This document shows, piece after piece, positions 15,736 through 24,911 of a DNA stretch of 64,000 bases (the first letter of the stretch is position 1; every line of letters starts with the position of its first letter). The DNA is from Arthrobacter sp. CJ23 (lineage in GTDB: Bacteria; Actinomycetota; Actinomycetes; Actinomycetales; Micrococcaceae). The stretch covers positions 2,108,001 to 2,172,000 of the forward strand of contig NZ_CP102950.1 of NCBI RefSeq assembly GCF_024741795.1, given 5' to 3'. Both the position numbers and the translations under genes were made by a program. Under the pieces are notes generated by a model. It saw only the letters and a program-made list of their open reading frames with translations. It searched no databases and was not told the DNA's origin.

Positions 15736-15799
15736 CCCCGCCGCCGGGTAGCTCCGCCGCCGGGTAGCCCCGCCGCCGGGCAACCCCGCCGCCGGGTAA
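15720..15799 (+). repeat. Five tandem copies of a 16-bp GC-rich unit
   Basis: The unit CCCCGCCGCCGGGTAG occurs five times head to tail with two or fewer changes per copy. The first copy contains the end and TAG stop of the FadB-type gene, so the array looks like slippage expansion of that gene's 3' end into the gap before the thiolase. Confidence 0.9.
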
Positions 15800-15860
15800 C
15801 CGGGTCGCACCCATGCCGGCGAACCGGCCCTCCATCCAGCCTCGTCCAAGGAGAGAAGAA

Positions 15861-17048
15861 GTGAACCGCAGTACAGATGTCGTCATCGTCGGGGCTGCCC
15901 GCACGCCGCAAGGCAGGCTGATGGGACAACTCGCCTCGCTGACCGCCGTCGATCTCGGCGGCACCGCGATCGCCGCGGCCCTTGACCGGTCCAACATCCG
16001 CCCCGACGCGGTCGACGCCGTCATCATGGGACACGTACTCCAGGCGGGGGCAGGACAGAATCCTGCCCGGCAGGCAGCCGCCGCCGGGGGCATACCGCTC
16101 AGCGCCCACGCCGCTACCGTCAATAAGGTGTGCCTGTCCGGGCTGAGCGCCATCATCGACGCGAGCCGGCTGCTGCGGTTGGGGGAAGCTGCAGTGGTGG
16201 TCGCCGGCGGACAAGAATCAATGAGCAACGCCCCGCATCTGCTGCCGGGTTCGCGCGCCGGGCACCTCTACGGCGACGCGGCGCTCATCGACTCTGTGGC
16301 CCACGACGGACTCACCGATGCGTTCGATCACCAGGCCATGGGCCTGGCCACGGACCGTGCCAATGAGGCGTTGGGGATTCCCCGCACCGCACAGGACAAG
16401 GCTGCGGCCGACTCCCACCGGCGGGCAGCGGTCGCGCAGGCCGCCGGGCACTTCGATGCGGAGATTGTCCCGGTCAAGGTGCCGCGGCCCCGCGGGGAGG
16501 CCGCGCTTGCAGGTAAAGACGAGGGTGTGCGTCCGGACAGCAACGAGGAGTCGCTCGGCAGGCTCAGACCAGCGTTCTCCGCATCCGGCACGGTTACCGC
16601 CGGCAATGCCTCGCCGCTCAACGACGGCGCGGCCGCCGTCGTCCTGACAACCCGCGGCTACGCAGAGGCCCACGGCCTCGAGATCATGGCGGTACTCGGT
16701 GCCCCGGGACAAACGGCCGGCCCGGACACCTCGCTGCCGGACAAACCCGCCCGTGCCATCGGCAAGGCACTCGAGACGGCAGGCTGGAGCGTGGAGGATC
16801 TGGACTTCGTGGAGATCAATGAGGCATTTGCCTCGGTAGCCCTGCATTCGGCGACACTGCTCGGGATCGGCATGGACAGAGTCAACGTTAACGGCGGAGC
16901 GATCGCCCTCGGCCATCCCATTGGTACCTCCGGTGCGCGGGTTGTGGTGGCCGCCGCGTACGAGCTCCAGCGCCGCGGCACCGGCAAGGCAGCCGTAGCA
17001 CTCTGCGGTGGCGGCGGCCAGGGCGAAGCGCTGCTCCTGTCACGTTGA
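15861..17048 (+). CDS. Acetyl-CoA C-acetyltransferase (thiolase)
   Basis: 395 residues. Nucleophile C91 in NKVCLSGLSAI, NEAFASVALHS, H352 in ALGHPIGTSGAR and C382 in CGGGGQGEALL are all present, so it should be an active biosynthetic or degradative thiolase. GTG 15861 follows AAGGAGAG; the longer frame from 15813 begins inside the repeat-rich spacer. It would split acetoacetyl-CoA into two acetyl-CoA and so ends the glutarate route. It is the last gene of the plus-strand operon, ending 8 bp from the converging glutamate dehydrogenase gene with no terminator between them. Confidence 0.9.
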   Translation: MNRSTDVVIVGAARTPQGRLMGQLASLTAVDLGGTAIAAALDRSNIRPDAVDAVIMGHVLQAGAGQNPARQAAAAGGIPLSAHAATVNKVCLSGLSAIIDASRLLRLGEAAVVVAGGQESMSNAPHLLPGSRAGHLYGDAALIDSVAHDGLTDAFDHQAMGLATDRANEALGIPRTAQDKAAADSHRRAAVAQAAGHFDAEIVPVKVPRPRGEAALAGKDEGVRPDSNEESLGRLRPAFSASGTVTAGNASPLNDGAAAVVLTTRGYAEAHGLEIMAVLGAPGQTAGPDTSLPDKPARAIGKALETAGWSVEDLDFVEINEAFASVALHSATLLGIGMDRVNVNGGAIALGHPIGTSGARVVVAAAYELQRRGTGKAAVALCGGGGQGEALLLSR

Positions 17049-17056
17049 CCCAGGCC

Positions 17057-20000
17057 TCACCGCCGCACCATGGTCCGCAGGAGTTTCAGCGCCACGGAGA
17101 TGGAATCGATGTCCACTTGCCCGGGTTTGGTGACCTCCGCGAAGGTCTCCTTGATGCGAACCAGTTGCTCCTGGTGCCCGCGCTCCCACTCCACAATTCG
17201 TTCCACCGCACTGGCACCTGCAGCATTAAGGCCCTGGGTGGTCTGCATGACGGAAACGGTCATGTCGGCCACGGCGGAGTACACATCGTCGCGCAATGCG
17301 GCCCGGGCCAGGGCCTCCCACCGGTTCTGCCGGGGCAGGTCGGTAATGCGCAGCAGTAGACTCAACGCACCGATCCGATGGAAAACCGCGTAATACAGCT
17401 CGGCGATTGCGGTGACGGTTTCATCCACCTGCTCCGACACGAGTGAGATGTCCAGCAGCCCGAAGCTTTCCAGCAGATTAGCGGCGCGTTTCCCGAATTC
17501 GCGTGGCAGGCCGACGTCGTCCCAACGCGCCAGCCGATCCTCGGTATGGTCACGATCGGAGCCGCGCAGAAACTCCAGCGTCCTGGTCAGCAGCAGCCCA
17601 AACGTCGGCGCGATTCTGCCCAGGGCCTCGGCGACGGGCTGGTCCCGGTGGTCGTGAGTCACGTACCACCGTGTCGCCCGGTCCAGCGCCCTGCGCATAT
17701 ACAGCGCCACCTCTGCGGCGTATTCGCCGGGAATACTGGGGGGAAGTGCGGCCAACATGCCTGTTATCCAACGCAGCTCGTAGGCCTCTCGGATGACCAC
17801 GAAGGCCTTGGCTACGGCCGCCGCAGTTGCGGTGGTTTCCTCGATGGCGCGGAACGCGAAGGTGATTCCTCCCACATTGATCATGTCGTTGGCCAGCACG
17901 GTGCAGATGATCTGCCGGCGCAGTGGGTGTTCGTCCAGCGCAGCGTCAAAGCGCTCCGACAGCTGGCGAGGGAAGTAGCCGCGGAGTACCCGGGTGAACC
18001 ACGGATCGTCGGCGAAGTCTCTGGCGGTGAGTTCCCTGGCCAGCTCGATCTTGGCATAGGCGGCTAGCACGGACAGTTCCGGGGTGGTCAGTCCCTTACC
18101 TGTCCGCAGCCGCTCGTGGAGTTGCTCCGTGCTCGGCAGCGCCTCCAGACCGCGGTCCAGGTCCCCGGCGTTCTCCAGCCAGTCCATCATCCGCTCGAAT
18201 CCGGGGCTCCACTCCAGCACCAGGTGCCGGTCGTTGAAAAGGAGGATGTTCTGGTCCACGTTGTTTTCCAGGACAAGGCGGGTTACCTCATCGGTCAGGG
18301 AGTGCAGGAAGCTTGCCCGTTCCGACGCCGGCATTTTGCCGGCCGCGATCATCCTGTCCACGAAAATCTTGATGTTGACCTCGTGGTCCGAGCAGTCCAC
18401 GCCGGCCGAGTTGTCGATCGCATCGGTGTTAAGCAGCACGCCGTTCAGGGCCGCTTCGATCCGTCCGCGCTGGGTCACGCCCAGGTTCCCGCCCTCGACA
18501 ACGATCCTGGCCCTCAGTTCGTTGCCGTTGACCCGGATGGCGTCGTTGGCTTTGTCGCCAACTTCCGTGTGGCCTTCCGTGGCCGCTTTGACGTAGGTTC
18601 CGATGCCACCGTTGTAGAGCAGGTCCACGGGGGCCCGGAGAATAGCCTGCATGAGCCCGTAAGGCGGCAGTGACGCCACTCCCGGCTCCAGGCCCAAGGA
18701 GATCCGTACCTGTTCCGTGATTGCGATGGCCTTGGCCCGGCGGGAATAGACGCCCCCGCCTTCGCCGATCAGCGAGGAATCGTAGTCGGTCCAGGAGGAG
18801 CGGGGGAGACCGAAGAGACGCTTGCGTTCCTCGAAGGACTCTCCCGCATCAGGGGTCGGGTCAAGGAAGATGTGCCGGTGGTCGAATGCCGCCACCAGTC
18901 GTATGTGGGGCGAGAGCAGCATCCCGTTCCCGAAGACATCGCCGCTCAGGTCTCCGATGCCGGCGACGGTGAAGTCCTCGCTTTGCGGATCCATGCCCAG
19001 CTCGCGGAAATGGTGCTTCACTGATTCCCATGCGCCTCGGGCCGTGATGCCCATCTGCTTGTGGTCGTATCCCACGGATCCGCCGGAAGCGAAGGCGTCT
19101 CCCAGCCAGAAGCCGTACTCGTGCGCCACGGCGTTCGCGGCATCGGAAAAGGACGCTGTTCCCTTGTCGGCCGCCACAACCAGGTAGTAGTCGTCACCGT
19201 CGTGGCGCACCACGCGCTCGGGCGGGACCACCTCTTCGCCGCCGGCGGACGTGACCAGGTTGTCCGTCAGGTCCAGCAGCCCGCTGATGAAAGTCCGGTA
19301 GCAGTCCAGGCCTTCGGCCAGCCACGCCTCCCGGTCCGCGGCGGGGTCGGGGAGGTGCTTGGGATAGAACCCTCCCTTGGCTCCGGTCGGCACAATGACG
19401 GAGTTCTTCACGTTCTGCGCCTTGACCAGTCCCAGGACCTCGGTACGGAAATCCTCGCTTCGCTCGGACCAGCGCAGACCCCCGCGGGCCAGGGCTCCGA
19501 AGCGGAGGTGGACGCCTTCAACGCGGGGTGAGTAGACCCAGATCTCGTACTTCGGCCGGGGAAACGGTGCGTTGGCGATTGCGGCTGGATTCAGCTTAAA
19601 GCTCAGGTAGGGCTTGTCCAGGAAGTAGTTGGTACGAAGGGTTGCTTCCACCAGGTTCATGAGGGTGCGAAGGAGCCGGTCGGCGTCGAGCACAGGGATC
19701 TCCTCGATCGCAGCCAGGAGTTCCTTCGTTGCGACAGCTGAGACCCTGAACCGGTTGGGCCCGTCCAGCCCGGGATCGAATTTCCCGTGGAACAAGGCCA
19801 GGAGCGCGTGTGTCGCCCGGGCGTTGCCTATCAGCGTGTCCGCGATGAATCCGTACGAGTGGGTTGTCCCCAACTGCTGGAGGTACTTCGCATAGCTTCG
19901 CAGGATCGCCGTCTGCCGCCAGCCCACCCCCTCCCGGATGATGAGCGCGTCAATCCGGTCCGATTCGACGTCCCCCCGCATGGCAGCGGCGAAAGCGTCG

Positions 20001-21907
20001 GCAAGAAGTTCGCTGCTAGCCTCGGGGTCAACGCCGGCCGGATACTTCACGCCGAGGTCGTAAAGAAACACATCCTGGCCGCTCCCGCTCCCGCGCCGAA
20101 GCTCGAAAGGTCGCTGGTCCAGTACCTCGAGCCCGAGGTTGTGCAGGAACGGCAGGATCTGAGTCAGGCTCTTGGGCTTGGTCAGATAAAGGCGGATCCG
20201 GGCGTGCTCCTCCAGCGTGGGCGCGGCGCCGTCCTTCTTGACGTAAACCGTAAGCAGCGGATCCCCATAGTGTCTACCGCTTGTGCCGCCCAAGTCGAAC
20301 GTCTCGAAATTGACGATGTCGCCAACCGCAACGTCCGCCTCATAAACCGCACGATAACCAGGCGGGAAAGCGTCCGACCACAGTTCGGAGAGCCGTGCGG
20401 CCTCGGCCGCTGGGAAGCGGTTACGGATCATTTCGTCGAGTCCGTCCGACCAAGAGCGAGTGGCAGATGTCAGGAGCCGCTCAATTTCGGAAGGGTCGAC
20501 GACGGTGGTGCCGGACGCTGCGGCTTCCGGCGCGGCACTACCTATTTGGATCCGGAAGAACATCCTGGCCATGGCAGATTCGGTCAGCATGACCTCGAAC
20601 TCGACGGATGTCGCCCTGAAGGCCTGCCTGAGTTCCTGCTCCATGCGTAGCCGCACAGCCGTGTTGTATCGGCGACGCGGGAAGAACACCAACGCGGACA
20701 CAAATCGGCCAAAACTGTCGGGCCGAAGGAACACACGTATCCGCTGCAGCGCCTCGGGACGAAGTATCTCGCCCGCCAGCCGTGCAAGTTCATCTGCCTC
20801 AATGTGAAACAGCTCATTCCGGGGAAGGGTTTCCAGAATGGCCAATACCTCCTTACGCCGGCGGGACCGAGGTGTGAGTCCAAGGCGTTCCGTGACGGAC
20901 TGAACCTTTTCGCGAATCACCGGAATCCGCTGGACCGACTGCTGTGCGGCGCCGGGCGTGAAAAGCCCTACGAACCGCCGTTCGCCGATTACCCTCCCGG
21001 CTTCGTTGAGCACCTGCAGGCGCAACTCGTCCAGATAAGACGCCCGCAGGACGGTTGACCGTACCTCAGAGGTGGCAACCGTGAGTGTCTGGGGTCCACC
21101 AAGCTGGGCCAGCCCTGGCGCCTGCCCAGCAGCGTCCCCTTCGGGCTGCCTCAGCAGACCCAGCGGGGAACCTTGCCGCTCAGCAAGCAGCTCCTGGCCG
21201 CCCGCCGTCGTAAGTTCATATTCGGTGTACCCAAGAAACAGAAAGTTGCCCTCGTCGAGCCACAGGAGCAACTGACGGAGCTGCTCCTGTGGCGGCACAA
21301 CAGCCTGCGGGAATCCGTCCACCGAGGCGACGGCCTCCGAGACTTTGCCGTGGATGGCAGCGGCGTCCTCGGCGACAACGCGCACGCCGTCCAACACCCT
21401 TTGCAGGCGTTCTGTGAGCTTGCTCGTGGCTGCATCATCTGCCAGTTTGCCGATTTCCACGGCCACCCAGATCTCGGATGTTCCACAGGCTGGCGGCACG
21501 GACTCTTCCCGGAGACCTTCTCTGGAACGGCCGGGGCGGACGCCCAGCAGCTTGTAGGAATCTGGATCGCGCAGCACCTGGAAGGTCGGATGCACGAGCA
21601 GCCGGATCGAGGCGTCATCACGGGTGAGCTCCGCCATCACGGAGTGAACCAGATATGGCATATCCTCGGCAACCACTGCAACGATGCTCGCGTCCAGCTC
21701 GTTCAGGATGCCGACTGCGGCCTGTCCGGGGCGTCGCGACGACGCCACCGAGAGATGGTGCGCCGCTCTGGCCCGGAGGGTTTCGGAGCTGTAGCCCTGC
21801 ACGTCCTCCGTGGCTACATGAGCGTAGTAGTCAGCCAGGAAGTGCCCGTCGGGCTTGATGGCGCCGGCAGCAGCAGTATGCCCCGCGCGGCCTGATTTGG
21901 GTGACAT
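17057..21907 (-). CDS. gdh: NAD-specific glutamate dehydrogenase, large 180-kDa type
   Basis: 1616 residues, matching the large bacterial NAD-GDH family. A long N-terminal regulatory region with ACT-like segments precedes the catalytic part, which contains KGGFYPKHLPDP, GIGDLSGDVFGNGM, VVEGGNLGVTQRGRIE and NSAGVDCSDHEVNIKIF; a long helical C-terminal domain follows. ATG 21907 is preceded by GGAGG; the TTG at 21925 is within that ribosome site. It catalyses oxidative deamination of glutamate to 2-oxoglutarate, mainly catabolic. It stands alone on the minus strand and is probably resident chromosome next to the imported-looking regulon. Confidence 0.92.
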   Translation of the reverse strand: MSPKSGRAGHTAAAGAIKPDGHFLADYYAHVATEDVQGYSSETLRARAAHHLSVASSRRPGQAAVGILNELDASIVAVVAEDMPYLVHSVMAELTRDDASIRLLVHPTFQVLRDPDSYKLLGVRPGRSREGLREESVPPACGTSEIWVAVEIGKLADDAATSKLTERLQRVLDGVRVVAEDAAAIHGKVSEAVASVDGFPQAVVPPQEQLRQLLLWLDEGNFLFLGYTEYELTTAGGQELLAERQGSPLGLLRQPEGDAAGQAPGLAQLGGPQTLTVATSEVRSTVLRASYLDELRLQVLNEAGRVIGERRFVGLFTPGAAQQSVQRIPVIREKVQSVTERLGLTPRSRRRKEVLAILETLPRNELFHIEADELARLAGEILRPEALQRIRVFLRPDSFGRFVSALVFFPRRRYNTAVRLRMEQELRQAFRATSVEFEVMLTESAMARMFFRIQIGSAAPEAAASGTTVVDPSEIERLLTSATRSWSDGLDEMIRNRFPAAEAARLSELWSDAFPPGYRAVYEADVAVGDIVNFETFDLGGTSGRHYGDPLLTVYVKKDGAAPTLEEHARIRLYLTKPKSLTQILPFLHNLGLEVLDQRPFELRRGSGSGQDVFLYDLGVKYPAGVDPEASSELLADAFAAAMRGDVESDRIDALIIREGVGWRQTAILRSYAKYLQQLGTTHSYGFIADTLIGNARATHALLALFHGKFDPGLDGPNRFRVSAVATKELLAAIEEIPVLDADRLLRTLMNLVEATLRTNYFLDKPYLSFKLNPAAIANAPFPRPKYEIWVYSPRVEGVHLRFGALARGGLRWSERSEDFRTEVLGLVKAQNVKNSVIVPTGAKGGFYPKHLPDPAADREAWLAEGLDCYRTFISGLLDLTDNLVTSAGGEEVVPPERVVRHDGDDYYLVVAADKGTASFSDAANAVAHEYGFWLGDAFASGGSVGYDHKQMGITARGAWESVKHHFRELGMDPQSEDFTVAGIGDLSGDVFGNGMLLSPHIRLVAAFDHRHIFLDPTPDAGESFEERKRLFGLPRSSWTDYDSSLIGEGGGVYSRRAKAIAITEQVRISLGLEPGVASLPPYGLMQAILRAPVDLLYNGGIGTYVKAATEGHTEVGDKANDAIRVNGNELRARIVVEGGNLGVTQRGRIEAALNGVLLNTDAIDNSAGVDCSDHEVNIKIFVDRMIAAGKMPASERASFLHSLTDEVTRLVLENNVDQNILLFNDRHLVLEWSPGFERMMDWLENAGDLDRGLEALPSTEQLHERLRTGKGLTTPELSVLAAYAKIELARELTARDFADDPWFTRVLRGYFPRQLSERFDAALDEHPLRRQIICTVLANDMINVGGITFAFRAIEETTATAAAVAKAFVVIREAYELRWITGMLAALPPSIPGEYAAEVALYMRRALDRATRWYVTHDHRDQPVAEALGRIAPTFGLLLTRTLEFLRGSDRDHTEDRLARWDDVGLPREFGKRAANLLESFGLLDISLVSEQVDETVTAIAELYYAVFHRIGALSLLLRITDLPRQNRWEALARAALRDDVYSAVADMTVSVMQTTQGLNAAGASAVERIVEWERGHQEQLVRIKETFAEVTKPGQVDIDSISVALKLLRTMVRR

Positions 21908-22258
21908 GCCAATGCGCCTCCACAACGCGGGGTGCTAGCTCAAACTGCGGTTGATTGTCTCGTCGCCGCGCATGTTTTCATCATCGCCGCCACCCGGAAA
22001 CACGTCCAGAGCCACCGCTTCCCGGGTTCTCTCATCGGTTTGAACTCGTCCTTCCCGGTACCGGACGTTTCGCCGCCCCCAGTTTGGGCGAGCCCAATAC
22101 GGTGACTTTTGGCGACTCCGTCAAGCCGCTCAGTGGTTCGGTGGTCGCCTTCAGGTTCACGCGTGGCACGCTGCACCGAAAGACTTCCTGGATTCACGTG
22201 ATCGGAGCTCCACCCGGCATTCGGATTGGCCAGTCAGCCCTGCCGAGAAGAGCTCGCT
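21908..22258. other. Intergenic region upstream of glutamate dehydrogenase
   Basis: A gap of 351 bp between the gdh start and the zinc-ribbon protein stop, both minus strand. It should contain the gdh promoter. I see no convincing -35/-10 pair, hairpin or small gene. Confidence 0.5.
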
Positions 22259-22606
22259 CTAGCCCTCGCGGTCGATCTGCAGATAGCTGAGTCCGCTCAC
22301 ATCCAGCCAGAACTGGGTGGGCGTCTCTACCAGGCGCAGCAGGATGCCCTCGCAGGAACTGCAGCGTACAACGATTCCCGGGGCGTCAGTATAGACCGAT
22401 GCCTCCCCGAAGGCCCGGACCGCACCGCAGTGCTTGCACCGTCCGATAGCTGCGATGATATCGATGCGGAACAGCTCCCACAGCGGTCCTGCCGCCGCGT
22501 TTCCGTCGAGATGAGGTATCGGATTGCCCGCAATTCCGGCGATGTCCTGGTCCTCGAGGCGCGGGTCCTCAGCGCCCGGAGAAGCGGAGCCGTTGTTGCC
22601 GGTCAC
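22259..22606 (-). CDS. Small zinc-ribbon protein, DUF6510-like
   Basis: 115 residues from a GTG whose last bases overlap the upstream reductase stop (GTGA), with AGGAGG ideally placed. Features are HLDGNAAAGPLWELF, two cysteine pairs CKHCG and CSSC forming a probable zinc ribbon, and the C-terminal FWLDVSGLSYLQI. This pattern matches a family of unknown function usually found beside a molybdopterin oxidoreductase and a flavin reductase, as here. A role as assembly or electron-transfer partner of that pair is an inference from the conserved neighbourhood. Confidence 0.75.
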   Translation of the reverse strand: MTGNNGSASPGAEDPRLEDQDIAGIAGNPIPHLDGNAAAGPLWELFRIDIIAAIGRCKHCGAVRAFGEASVYTDAPGIVVRCSSCEGILLRLVETPTQFWLDVSGLSYLQIDREG

Positions 22607-23340
22607 GGGGTTCCTCCTGTTCCGCCGAAGCGTTCGGTCTTGATCGAGGCAGCGGGATAGCCCGCCTGCACGAGCCATTCTGCGACCGTCTCTACAAATA
22701 CCGTCTGACCACAGATGAAGGTGTCAGGGGCGGCGTCCGCCGGCAGGATGTTCGCCAGCAGGGTTTCTGCCGTGAGCCGTTTCGGAGCGGTTGGCCAGAC
22801 TTGTGGCACTTTGCGTGTGTATACGTAGTCGACGGTGAGTTTGTGGGATTCTTGGCCCAAGGTGCGTAGCTCCTCCCGATAGAACCCCGCCTCCGGTGAT
22901 CTAAGCGAGTACAGCAGCCGGAACTGTGACGGATTCTCAGATGCTTCATGCGCACGGATCATGGACATAAGCGGCACGATGCCGGATCCGCCTGCGATCA
23001 GCTGCGCCGGGTTCGTGGCCGTCGGGCGCCAAACAAACCAGCCGCCTACGGGCCCGCGGATCTCCAACTGGTCGCCGACCGCCAGGTTCCTGACCAGATA
23101 GGGGGAGACTTCCCCGTTGGCCAGTTCGTCGACGGTGATCTCTATGGTTTCGTCCATGCCGGCTGAAGCCACGGAGTAGGAGCGCACCGCCGTGTAACCG
23201 TCGGCTGCGGTGAGGCGGATATCGATGTGCTGGCCCGCGAGGTTGCCGTTCAGACCGTCTACCCGGAGGCCGATTGTTCTGGCGGTTTTCGTTTCGGGAA
23301 CACCGCTGACGACGTCGGCGACGCGCCACAGGGTGCTCAT
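22603..23340 (-). CDS. FNR-family flavin reductase (ferredoxin reductase-like)
   Basis: About 245 residues from ATG 23340. A GTG at 23370, inside the upstream gene, is the alternative. An FAD-binding barrel has RSYSVASAG (the R-x-Y-S motif). The NAD domain follows with GGSGIVPLMSM, and the C-terminal CGQTVFVETVAEWL corresponds to the CG motif of the family. No [2Fe-2S] domain is present. It overlaps or closely follows the molybdopterin oxidoreductase gene and is coupled to the zinc-ribbon gene. It probably passes electrons between NAD(P)H and the molybdenum protein. Confidence 0.85.
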   Translation of the reverse strand: MSTLWRVADVVSGVPETKTARTIGLRVDGLNGNLAGQHIDIRLTAADGYTAVRSYSVASAGMDETIEITVDELANGEVSPYLVRNLAVGDQLEIRGPVGGWFVWRPTATNPAQLIAGGSGIVPLMSMIRAHEASENPSQFRLLYSLRSPEAGFYREELRTLGQESHKLTVDYVYTRKVPQVWPTAPKRLTAETLLANILPADAAPDTFICGQTVFVETVAEWLVQAGYPAASIKTERFGGTGGTP

Positions 23341-23350
23341 CTGGCCGGCC

Positions 23351-23947
23351 TCATGAATAGCGCTCTTCACGCCACGGGTCGCCGTGGAGGTGGTAGCCGT
23401 TCGATTCCCAGAAGCCGGGGATATCGTCCTGCGTCAGCTCGAGGCCGTTGACCCACTTGGCGCTCTTCCAAAAATAGAGGTGCGGTACAAGCAGCCGAGC
23501 AGGTCCGCCGTGGGCTCGCTCGAGTGGCGCACCCTCGAATTCCCAAGCGATCCACGCGCGGCCGCCAAGAAGGTCCGGCAGTGGGATGTTGGTCGTGTAG
23601 CCGCCGTAGGAGTGGGCCGTGGTGAAGTCTAACGTCGTTTCCACATCCTCGAACAGAGTATCCAGTGACACACCCCGCCATGAGGTGCCCAGCTTGGACC
23701 AACTGGTCACGCAGTGAATGTCGGTCCGGATATCAACCTGCGGCAGAGCCATAAACGCATCCCATGACCAGGCATGGCGCCGCCCTGCCTCAGTGGTGAT
23801 GAAGAATTCCCAGTCCTCCGTAGGGATATGGGGTGCAGGCCCGGCGGTGAGCACGGGAAAGCTTCCCGTCTCGTATTGGCCTGGCGGTATCGCTGGATTG
23901 CCTGTCTGACGTTTTCCATGAAAACCAGATGAAATGATTCCCATCAT
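23351..23947 (-). CDS. Molybdopterin-dependent oxidoreductase, sulfite-oxidase fold
   Basis: 198 residues, only the Mo-cofactor domain without a dimerisation or heme domain. The molybdenum-ligating cysteine is C79 in DIHCVTSWSKLG. Other family signatures are GRAWIAWEFEGAPL, HGGPARLLVPHLYFWKSAKW and GFWESNGYHLHGDPW. No twin-arginine signal is seen, so it is probably cytoplasmic, unlike MsrP/YedY. GGAGG lies just before two adjacent ATG codons (23947, 23944). The substrate is unknown; the gene forms a trio with a flavin reductase and a zinc-ribbon protein. Confidence 0.85.
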   Translation of the reverse strand: MMGIISSGFHGKRQTGNPAIPPGQYETGSFPVLTAGPAPHIPTEDWEFFITTEAGRRHAWSWDAFMALPQVDIRTDIHCVTSWSKLGTSWRGVSLDTLFEDVETTLDFTTAHSYGGYTTNIPLPDLLGGRAWIAWEFEGAPLERAHGGPARLLVPHLYFWKSAKWVNGLELTQDDIPGFWESNGYHLHGDPWREERYS

Positions 23948-24333
23948 GTGCCTCCGCTGCGGAACTCCACCGGTCGACTATGGTCGGTTCCCCCACGATA
24001 GGGCAACGGCCGGACAGGGTCCAGACATTCACCGTTGACTCAACGGCTCAGCGGATTCCGCTATCAACAATCAGTGTGACGCAGGACGCCGTGATGGCCC
24101 ACCGGCGTTCCAAGATTGAGCTGCGCCTAGGCCCGAAGCGCTTTTGTACGCGATCCTGGATTCGAATGACCAACACCGGGCGCATGGCGCCTGCGCACCC
24201 CATATGCCCTTTGAACCGCTGGCCCTCCGCTTCGCCTTTCGACCCGCCTTCCGGCGTTTTCCGAGCTGGGTGTCTCATCACACACGGCCTTACGCCTAGC
24301 AGCCAGCGCGGGGCCGTATGTGGATCCGGCGTT
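23948..24333. other. Intergenic region between molybdopterin oxidoreductase and AsnC regulator
   Basis: 386 bp with no gene. A weak minus-strand promoter, TTGCCC (24001-24006) with an 18-bp spacer and CATAGT (23977-23982), could serve the oxidoreductase operon. GGATTCGAATGACC (24158-24171) looks like a tRNA T-loop, but no other tRNA arm is present. Confidence 0.4.
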
Positions 24334-24786
24334 TCACAGCGGCAGGGGGCGGTTTTCGACGACGCTTTTCATGACCAGGGTCGAGCTTAGCTGTTGGACG
24401 CCGGGGAGGGTGGAGATCCGCTCGTCGTAGAGCCTTTGGAACGCGGGCAGGTCGCGGGCGACAACTTCCAGCAGGTAGTCGGGGGTTCCGAAGAGCCGTT
24501 GTGCCCGGAGGACGTTGGGGATGGTGGCGACGGCCTGCTCAAACGCTTCCACCGTGTCGCGGATGGCGTCGCGCATGGTGACGAAGACAAGGGCATCGAA
24601 GCCAAGGCCCAGGGCGTTGGCGTCGAGCTGGGCGCGGTAGCCGCTGATGGCGCCGGACTCCTCCAATGCGCGCAAGCGGCGGTGGCACGGCGAGAGGCTC
24701 AGGTTGACACGGTCGGCGAGCTCGGTGAGGGAAATCCGGCCGTCGTTTTGGAGTTCGGCAAGGATTTTCCTGTCTACGTTATCCAT
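24334..24786 (-). CDS. Lrp/AsnC-family transcriptional regulator
   Basis: 150 residues: N-terminal HTH (DRKILAELQNDGRISLTELA, then LSLSPCHRRLRALEESG) and C-terminal RAM ligand domain (ALVFVTMRDAI, LFGTPDYLLEVVARDL, GVQQLSSTLVMK). It is transcribed divergently from a LysE-type exporter, a very common pairing in which the regulator senses an amino acid and turns on its export. The palindrome AGAATATTCT next to its start is a plausible binding site. Confidence 0.9.
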   Translation of the reverse strand: MDNVDRKILAELQNDGRISLTELADRVNLSLSPCHRRLRALEESGAISGYRAQLDANALGLGFDALVFVTMRDAIRDTVEAFEQAVATIPNVLRAQRLFGTPDYLLEVVARDLPAFQRLYDERISTLPGVQQLSSTLVMKSVVENRPLPL

Positions 24787-24788
24787 AG

Positions 24789-24798
24789 AGAATATTCT
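24789..24798. promoter_or_regulatory. Candidate Lrp/AsnC binding palindrome
   Basis: AGAATATTCT, a perfect 10-bp AT-rich palindrome 2 bp upstream of the regulator ATG and about 115 bp from the LysE gene. Its composition is unlike its surroundings, as expected for an Lrp-family site. Confidence 0.5.
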
Positions 24799-24911
24799 TC
24801 CCCATATCGCTCCTCTGGAGGTAGAAGTTGGAAGCGGCTTCCCCTCTGATTTCCCTAGGCTTTTCTTAGACCCTCGGACGTCATGATGGTCAGTAGTCTC
24901 TAGGAGAAGTC

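Noticed and set aside
15720..15799. Possible CRISPR-like array
   Set aside because: Units are directly adjacent with no spacers, only 16 bp long, and contain the end of a coding gene. No cas gene is in the window.
15563..16228. Minus-strand frames with repeated Pro-Ala-Gly/Gly-Gly-Ala peptides
   Set aside because: The apparent repeat protein is only the 16-bp DNA repeat read in the wrong strand, between the FadB-type and thiolase genes.
17057..21907. GDH as a functional part of the glutarate operon
   Set aside because: It is on the opposite strand, has no copy of the LacI operator upstream, and this large GDH is a common chromosomal gene. Adjacency alone is not evidence.
24158..24171. tRNA-like GGATTCGAATGACC
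   Set aside because: A single T-loop-like motif without acceptor, anticodon or D arms around it.
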